Assembly (NCBI RefSeq): GCF_015710575.1 | Contig: NZ_CP065373.1 | Location: forward strand, 1,302,001-1,366,000 | Length of the DNA stretch: 64,000 nucleotides | Direction of reading: 5' to 3' | Source of the DNA: Mycolicibacterium mengxianglii | Lineage (GTDB): Bacteria > Actinomycetota > Actinomycetes > Mycobacteriales > Mycobacteriaceae | Part shown: positions 59,165 to 64,000 of the stretch, one piece after another | How the letters are laid out: each line of letters opens with the position of its first letter | How positions within the stretch are numbered: position 1 is the stretch's first letter | The notes under the pieces: generated by a model | Databases searched by the model: none | Seen by the model: the letters and a program-made list of their open reading frames with translations, nothing else | What the model was told of the DNA's origin: nothing | Position numbers and translations under genes: made by a program

Positions 59165-60730
59165 ATGACTGTCGAGCCCGGGGATGACAGTGCCGCCGAG
59201 AACAGTGCCGAGCACATCGCTGCCGGTTACGTCGTGGCGGGCCCGGCGCTCGTGCTCGGGTCGGTGGTGGTCGACGGCGCGGCGACGCCATCCGCGCTTG
59301 TTCGGATTCCCCTGGCGACGATGAACCGGCACGGCTTGGTCGCCGGGGCGACGGGAACCGGCAAGACGAAGACCCTGCAGATGATCGCCGAGCAACTCTG
59401 CGCCGCCGGCGTACCCGTGGTGATGGCCGACGTGAAAGGCGACTTGTCCGGGCTGTCGAGACCCGGTGCGCCTGCCGATGCGATCACCGAACGCGCCGCC
59501 GACACCGCCGATACCTGGACGCCGACGGGTTTCCCGGTGGAGTTCCTGTCGCTGGGCACCTCCGGGATCGGCGTCCCGGTGCGCGCCTCGATCAGCAGCT
59601 TCGGCCCGATCCTGTTGTCGAAGGTGCTGGGCCTCAACCAGACTCAAGAATCGACACTGGGCTTGATCTTCCACTGGGCTGATCAGCAGGGATTGCCACT
59701 GCTCGACCTCAAGGACCTGCGGTCGGTGATCCAATTCCTCACCAGCGACGACGGTAAGCCTCAGCTCAAGGCGTTGGGCGCGGTGTCGACGACGACAGCG
59801 GGGGTCATTCTGCGTGCGCTGGTCAACCTGGAAGCTGAAGGTGCGGACACCTTCTTCGGTGAGCCGGAGTTGCAGCCCGAGGACCTGCTGCGGGTCGACG
59901 AGCAAGGCCGAGGTGTGATCACCCTGTTCGAACTGGGCAGCCAGGCGACCCGTCCGGTGATGTTCTCGACCTTCCTGATGTGGGTGCTCGCCGATCTGTT
60001 CACTGCGCTGCCAGAGGTCGGGGATGTCGACAAGCCGAAGTTGGTATTCGTCTTCGACGAGGCCCACCTGCTGTTCACCGACGCCTCCAAGGCATTCCTG
60101 GGCCAGGTGGAACAGACCGTAAAACTGATCCGCTCCAAAGGGGTCGGGGTGTTCTTCTGCAGTCAGCTGCCCACCGATATCCCCAGCGACGTGTTGTCCC
60201 AGCTCGGCGCCCGGATCCAGCACGCGCTGCGGGCATTCACCCCTGATGACGAGAAGGCGCTGAAGAAGACCGTGCGGACCTACCCGAAGACCACGGTCTA
60301 CGACTTGGAGTCCGCGTTGACCTCGCTGGGCACCGGCGAGGCCGTGGTGACCGTGCTCTCCGAGCGGGGCGCGCCCACGCCGGTGGCGTGGACGCGGATG
60401 CGCGCACCCCGCTCATTGATGGACACCATCGGACCCGACGCCATCGGTGCGGTCGCCAAAGCCAGTGCGCTGCAACAGGAATACGGGCAGACGATCGACC
60501 GGGAGTCCGCGTACGAGCGACTGGCGGCCACTCGGGCGCCGGCAGTCGAGCTGCCGCCCGTGCCCGCCGGCGTGGACGTACCGCCGATGCCGGTGCCGGC
60601 GGAACCCGGGCTGCTCGAAAAGATGATGGACAACCCGGCCTTCCAGAGTGCGATGCGCTCGGCCGGAACGGTGATCGGCCGCGAGATCACCCGCAGCATC
60701 TTCGGCACCGGGCGACGGCGCAGGCGTTAG
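59165..60730 (+). CDS. HerA-like DUF853 ATPase (Rv2510c-like)
   Basis: Protein of 521 residues of the HerA/FtsK superfamily. Walker A is [10 protein letters not shown] (Lys67), and Walker B is LVFVFDEAH (Asp298, Glu299). The DUF853 signature [16 protein letters not shown] follows Walker A, and [20 protein letters not shown] is the arginine-finger region. HerA works with a nuclease (NurA) in DNA end resection; DUF853 proteins have no established role. C-terminus is strongly basic (GTGRRRRR) and may bind nucleic acid. ATG preceded by GAGAGGA. It is divergent from orn, as in M. tuberculosis. Confidence 0.9.
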   Translation: MTVEPGDDSAAENSAEHIAAGYVVAGPALVLGSVVVDGAATPSALVRIPLATMNRHGLVAGATGTGKTKTLQMIAEQLCAAGVPVVMADVKGDLSGLSRPGAPADAITERAADTADTWTPTGFPVEFLSLGTSGIGVPVRASISSFGPILLSKVLGLNQTQESTLGLIFHWADQQGLPLLDLKDLRSVIQFLTSDDGKPQLKALGAVSTTTAGVILRALVNLEAEGADTFFGEPELQPEDLLRVDEQGRGVITLFELGSQATRPVMFSTFLMWVLADLFTALPEVGDVDKPKLVFVFDEAHLLFTDASKAFLGQVEQTVKLIRSKGVGVFFCSQLPTDIPSDVLSQLGARIQHALRAFTPDDEKALKKTVRTYPKTTVYDLESALTSLGTGEAVVTVLSERGAPTPVAWTRMRAPRSLMDTIGPDAIGAVAKASALQQEYGQTIDRESAYERLAATRAPAVELPPVPAGVDVPPMPVPAEPGLLEKMMDNPAFQSAMRSAGTVIGREITRSIFGTGRRRRR

Positions 60731-60752
60731 CGGCGTCGTCGGGTCTGCCACC

Positions 60753-62270
60753 ATGATGACCATGACACAGCCGTTGAGTTCGAGCGACGTGGTGGACGCG
60801 CTGGGTGCCGATCTGCGGTCGGCGAGCTACACCACCGACGGGGTGGCCGCCCTGCTCGGCGCCGACGCCGGCGCCGCATTCAGCCGTGGACTGTTCTGGT
60901 CGGCGATGCATGTCACCGAGCGCGCCGGGGCCGACCAGCAGCGACTGGCGGTACTGGTGCGGCTGTTCCTGCTCGGGGTCGACGAACCCCGGGATCGCGT
61001 CGAGCTTGCGCTGCCCACCGCGGGTGTCGACCCGCTGATCGACAACGGTGTCCTGGAAACCACGCCGCGCGGAACCGTCGTGGCCGCCGTGGATCTACGC
61101 GCACACAGCGACGGGGTCCGGGACTTTCTGGTGGTGTCCGACCAGGACGCCGCAATGCGCCCGGGTCCGGTGCGCCGCGACCATGTCCTCGGCATCGGAG
61201 GCGCATCGGTCAGTCTGGCCCAGGCCGTCGTCCGCAACCCGGTGCAGCGAGCACTGGATCTGGGGACCGGCTGCGGCATCCAGGCGCTGCACCTCGACGC
61301 CCATTGCGACGAGATCGTCGCCACCGACACCAACCAGCGTGCCCTGGCGTTCGCCGCGGCGACCGCCCGCCTCAACGGCATGTCGTGGGATCTACGGTAT
61401 GGCAGCCTGTTCGAGCCGGTTGCTGGTGAGCGTTTTGACCTGATCGTGTCGAATCCACCGTTCGTGGTGGGCACGGGGTCGCTTGACTTCCTGTACCGCG
61501 ACTCAGGCATCGCTGGAGATGCCTTGTGTGCCAGTCTGATCGAACAGGCGGGTGACCACCTCGAACCGGGTGGCACCGCGCAGATCATGGCGAATTGGAT
61601 TGTGCGCGAAGGACATGACTGGCGCGCGCGGGTGGCCGGCTGGTTGGAGGGCACCGGCCTGCACGCGTGGGTGGTGCAACGTGAGTTCGCCGATCCGGTG
61701 AGCTACGTGTCCCTGTGGACTTCGGATGCGGGCGAGTTGCCGGAGGACGCGGCTCGCCGCGGCGGACAGTGGCTGGACTGGTTCGAGGCAGAGAACATCG
61801 CGGGTGTCGGCATGGGGATGATCACACTGCGGGCGCCGCGCTCGGGTGAGCGGCGACCGCCGGACCACATCCTCGAAGAGATCACCGGCGCCGACGAGAT
61901 GCTGACCGGCCCGGAGGTGGCGGCGTTTTTCGACCGTCGGGAGTACCTGCATGACACCACCGACGAGCAGTTGCTCGGGACCAGGTTGTCGACGGCACCG
62001 GTGATTCTCGAAGAGCAGTCACTGCCCGGCCCCGAAGGGTGGCAGGTGGTGGGCGCCGCGGTCCGTCGCCCCGGCGGGCCCGGTGCGGTCCTGGGTGTCG
62101 ACGAGGTGACCCGTGCCCTGCTCGCCGGGTGCCGCGGCGAGGTGCCGCTCGGGGTATTGCTCGATCTGCTGGCGGCGCACCACGGCGTGGACGGGCAGAG
62201 GCTGGCCGTCGCCGCACTGCCGGTGGTGCGCGAGGCGATCGGACGCGGGATCCTCTACGAGGCGCAGTGA
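60753..62270 (+). CDS. class I SAM-dependent methyltransferase (release-factor-methylase-like)
   Basis: Protein of 505 residues. The central Rossmann domain has motif I DLGTGCGIQALHL (from Asp169) and motif IV SNPPFVVG (Asn234-Phe237); NPPF is the substrate motif of N5-glutamine and N6-adenine methylases. The flanks, about 150 residues before and 200 after, are typical of actinobacterial DUF7059/DUF7782 proteins and have no known function. Likely target is a Gln or Asn side chain or a nucleic-acid base amine; that remains open. ATG 60753, with ATG 60756 and 60762 also possible. The gene starts 22 nt after the HerA-like gene and is convergent with cmrA. Confidence 0.85.
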   Translation: MMTMTQPLSSSDVVDALGADLRSASYTTDGVAALLGADAGAAFSRGLFWSAMHVTERAGADQQRLAVLVRLFLLGVDEPRDRVELALPTAGVDPLIDNGVLETTPRGTVVAAVDLRAHSDGVRDFLVVSDQDAAMRPGPVRRDHVLGIGGASVSLAQAVVRNPVQRALDLGTGCGIQALHLDAHCDEIVATDTNQRALAFAAATARLNGMSWDLRYGSLFEPVAGERFDLIVSNPPFVVGTGSLDFLYRDSGIAGDALCASLIEQAGDHLEPGGTAQIMANWIVREGHDWRARVAGWLEGTGLHAWVVQREFADPVSYVSLWTSDAGELPEDAARRGGQWLDWFEAENIAGVGMGMITLRAPRSGERRPPDHILEEITGADEMLTGPEVAAFFDRREYLHDTTDEQLLGTRLSTAPVILEEQSLPGPEGWQVVGAAVRRPGGPGAVLGVDEVTRALLAGCRGEVPLGVLLDLLAAHHGVDGQRLAVAALPVVREAIGRGILYEAQ

Positions 62271-62289
62271 CGCAGGGCTCGACGAACGC

Positions 62290-63096
62290 CTACTGGCCGC
62301 CGAGTTTCTTGTAGACCGCGCCGACGATAGGCGTCACGATGGCTCGCGGTGCGTAACCACTTGCCACGGACATCGCCTTTGACGTCACGCCGGGAACGAC
62401 CCGCATCTTGTTGCTCTCCAGCCCGTCCAACGAGAGCTTCGCGGTGTATTCGGTGGAGATCCACAGGAAATCGGGAATCAGCCTTTCCACCAGCGACTGC
62501 TCGTGCTCGACCGGCAGCGTCTCGCGCACCGGGCCGGGCGCCAGCAGCGTGACATGGACGCCGGCACTTTTCAGCTCCCCCCGCAGCGACTCGCTGAAGG
62601 TGTTGGCGAACGCTTTGGTCGCGGCGTAGGTGGCATTGTTGGGGATCGGCGAATTACCTGCCGCCGAACCGGAAATCAGGATGCCGCCCGCTCCGCGTGC
62701 CACCATGCCCGGCACCACGGCCAACGCAAGATCATGCACGCCAAGCACATTGAGCTGCACCTGTGCCTTCTCGCCTGCGGGGTCGAGCTTGGCGATGGGG
62801 CCGAAGGTCGCGGTACCGGCGTTGGCGCAGAGGATGGAGATGTCGCGGGTGGAGAGCTCGTCACACAGAGCGGTCCGCGCATCGGGGTCGGCGAGGTCCA
62901 CCGCCCGCACCTCGACGGTCACGCCGTACTGCGCGGTCAGCTTCTCCGCCAGCGCGGTCAGCACCTCGGCTCGGCGCGCGGTGATGATCAGGTGGTGCCC
63001 GCGGGCGGCGAGTTCGGTGGCCAGCGCTTCGCCGATGTTCTGGGAAGCGCCGGTGACGACGGCACGCGCATCTGGGTGAGGCTTGGGTACTGGCAC
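62290..63096 (-). CDS. cmrA: mycolate reductase CmrA (SDR family)
   Basis: Short-chain dehydrogenase of 268 residues orthologous to Rv2509. CmrA reduces the beta-keto group of freshly condensed mycolate (the product of Pks13) to the mature beta-hydroxy acid. Motifs: nucleotide-binding TGASQNIGEALA, NAG in LCANAGTATF, the catalytic Ser in ILISGSAAG and Tyr-Lys in TYAATKAF. The region RETLPVEHEQSLVERLI is conserved in mycobacterial homologues. Start GTG 63096; -10 TACGAT lies 6 nt upstream. Orientation and neighbour (Rv2508c-like permease) match M. tuberculosis. Confidence 0.92.
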   Translation of the reverse strand: MPVPKPHPDARAVVTGASQNIGEALATELAARGHHLIITARRAEVLTALAEKLTAQYGVTVEVRAVDLADPDARTALCDELSTRDISILCANAGTATFGPIAKLDPAGEKAQVQLNVLGVHDLALAVVPGMVARGAGGILISGSAAGNSPIPNNATYAATKAFANTFSESLRGELKSAGVHVTLLAPGPVRETLPVEHEQSLVERLIPDFLWISTEYTAKLSLDGLESNKMRVVPGVTSKAMSVASGYAPRAIVTPIVGAVYKKLGGQ

Positions 63097-63102
63097 ACGG
63101 GC

Positions 63103-63108
63103 ATCGTA
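63103..63108 (-). promoter_or_regulatory. candidate -10 (TACGAT) for cmrA
   Basis: On the minus strand TACGAT is separated by 6 nt from the GTG start of cmrA. It lies in the 89-bp region divergent to the permease gene. Confidence 0.4.
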
Positions 63109-63172
63109 AACGCCAGACCCGCACCGGGGATCCGCCGCACCCGGGCCGGCTTACGCTGCAACGACGGGTCGC

Positions 63173-63178
63173 TAGAGT
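63173..63178 (+). promoter_or_regulatory. candidate -10 (TAGAGT) for the permease gene
   Basis: TAGAGT is 7 nt upstream of the ATG at 63186 and no Shine-Dalgarno sequence intervenes, again predicting a leaderless transcript. Confidence 0.45.
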
Positions 63179-63185
63179 TCCCGGC

Positions 63186-64000
63186 ATGAGCAAACCCGTG
63201 GACGGTGCGCCGACGTCCACCCGTTCGCGGGTCGCCGCGTGGGCCCTATGGGACTGCGGTTCCACCGGGATGGCCGCCATTGTCGTGACATTCGTATTCT
63301 CGGTGTACCTCACCGGCACCGTAGGGGAGGGGACCCCCGGCGGCGCATCGCCGGTGAGTTGGCTCGGCCGGGCCGAGGCGATCGCCGGGGTGACCGTCGC
63401 CGTGCTGGCACCCGTCACCGGGGTGTGGGTGCAGGCCTCGGCGCTGCGCCGCGAAGTGCTGGCACTGCTGACCGGCCTGGCAGTGGCGGTGACGGCAACC
63501 ATGAGCCTGATCCGCGACGAGCCGGCCTACCTGTTCGCGGGGCTGGCGATGCTGGCCGTCGCCGCGGCCTGTGGCGATCTGGCGAGCGTGCCGTATAACG
63601 CGTTGCTACGCCAGTTGTCGACGCCGGAGACATCCGGCCGTATCTCGGGATTCGGCTGGGCCTCAGGCTATTTGGGCAGCGTGGTACTGCTGCTCCTGGT
63701 GTATGTTGGCTTCATCTCCGGCGACGGGCCCACCCGTGGCCTGCTGGGCCTACCCGTGGAGGGCGGTCTCAACGTCCGCCTGGCGATGCTGCTCGCTGCC
63801 GCGTGGTTCGCCTTGTTCGCCTTGCCGTTGTTGCTCACCATGAACCGTTGGCCCAAACCGGTGGAACCGCCGCGGGAGCGCGTCGGGCTCATCGGCGCGT
63901 ATCGCAAGGTGTGGACCGATATCAGCGCCGAGTGGCGCCGCGATCGCAACCTTGTCTACTACCTGGCGGCCAGTGCGGTGTTCCGCGACGGCCTGGCCGG
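63186..64000 (+). CDS. UMF1/Atg22-type MFS transporter (Rv2508c-like, cut by window edge)
   Basis: The first 271 residues are visible; the gene runs off the right edge. It begins with a short basic stretch, then AAWALWDCGSTGMAAIVVTF, the conserved start of UMF1 permeases, which are related to the vacuolar amino-acid exporter Atg22. Membrane helices are frequent, and PYNALLRQLSTPETSGRISG and FGWASGYLGSVVLLLL are family signatures. The substrate in bacteria is unknown. It is divergent from cmrA and occupies the slot of Rv2508c. ATG supported by a -10 hexamer 7 nt upstream. Confidence 0.9.
   Translation, partial: MSKPVDGAPTSTRSRVAAWALWDCGSTGMAAIVVTFVFSVYLTGTVGEGTPGGASPVSWLGRAEAIAGVTVAVLAPVTGVWVQASALRREVLALLTGLAVAVTATMSLIRDEPAYLFAGLAMLAVAAACGDLASVPYNALLRQLSTPETSGRISGFGWASGYLGSVVLLLLVYVGFISGDGPTRGLLGLPVEGGLNVRLAMLLAAAWFALFALPLLLTMNRWPKPVEPPRERVGLIGAYRKVWTDISAEWRRDRNLVYYLAASAVFRDGLA

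Overview
This is high-GC actinobacterial DNA from a mycobacterium, most likely an environmental, rapidly growing Mycolicibacterium-type species. The strongest evidence is a single 3094-residue type I fatty acid synthase (fas) next to acpS. Around it lies the block known from Mycobacterium tuberculosis: an Rv2525c-like Tat-exported protein, an Rv2522c-like M20 peptidase, bcp, an Rv2520c-like DUF3618 protein, tRNA-Lys, ldtB, tRNA-His, orn, an Rv2510c-like HerA/DUF853 ATPase, cmrA and an Rv2508c-like permease. No rRNA, insertion sequence, integrase, prophage gene or CRISPR array was seen.

The left part (1-21.2 kb) is accessory catabolism. It opens with a tightly coupled operon: an amidohydrolase cut by the window edge, two M24-fold proteins (one with its metal ligands, one without), an atypical enoyl-CoA hydratase-like protein and a fused double class III CoA-transferase. 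Two TetR regulators and an LLM-type oxidoreductase follow. Next come two paralogous membrane proteins with cytochrome oxidase subunit III-like and IV-like proteins, then a P450-P450-SDR operon facing a TetR gene. Last are an enoyl-CoA hydratase, two acyl-CoA ligases, another amidohydrolase, an unrecognised 213-residue protein and a Bfd-like mini-ferredoxin. Together they look like a pathway that oxidises a hydrophobic substrate, activates it with CoA and cleaves it. The substrate cannot be read from the sequence.

The middle part (21.2-42.6 kb) is a mosaic of small regulated modules: two Mce-associated membrane proteins; a class III aminotransferase with an MmsA-type dehydrogenase under a divergent PucR regulator; a degenerate ABC ATPase coupled to a YhgE/Pip membrane protein; a xylose module (ABC importer, xylA, ROK regulator) with two matching operator pairs; MarR with an azoreductase; a PPOX-fold protein; an acyl-CoA dehydrogenase; and an MFS transporter opposite a MerR regulator. 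Gene remnants at 30.6 kb and 37.0 kb mark sites of past loss. A strongly inverted-repeat-rich, non-coding stretch at 22.76-22.99 kb is the best candidate for an undescribed structured RNA.

The right part (42.6-64 kb) is the conserved envelope and housekeeping core: fatty acid synthesis and ACP activation (fas, acpS), mycolate maturation (cmrA), peptidoglycan 3-3 cross-linking (ldtB), peroxide defence (bcp), RNA turnover (orn) and tRNAs. Several of these genes have a TANNNT -10 hexamer 6-7 nt before the start codon, the arrangement expected of leaderless transcripts. A roughly 60-bp intergenic repeat occurs three times in the window (6.1, 10.9 and 53.8 kb).
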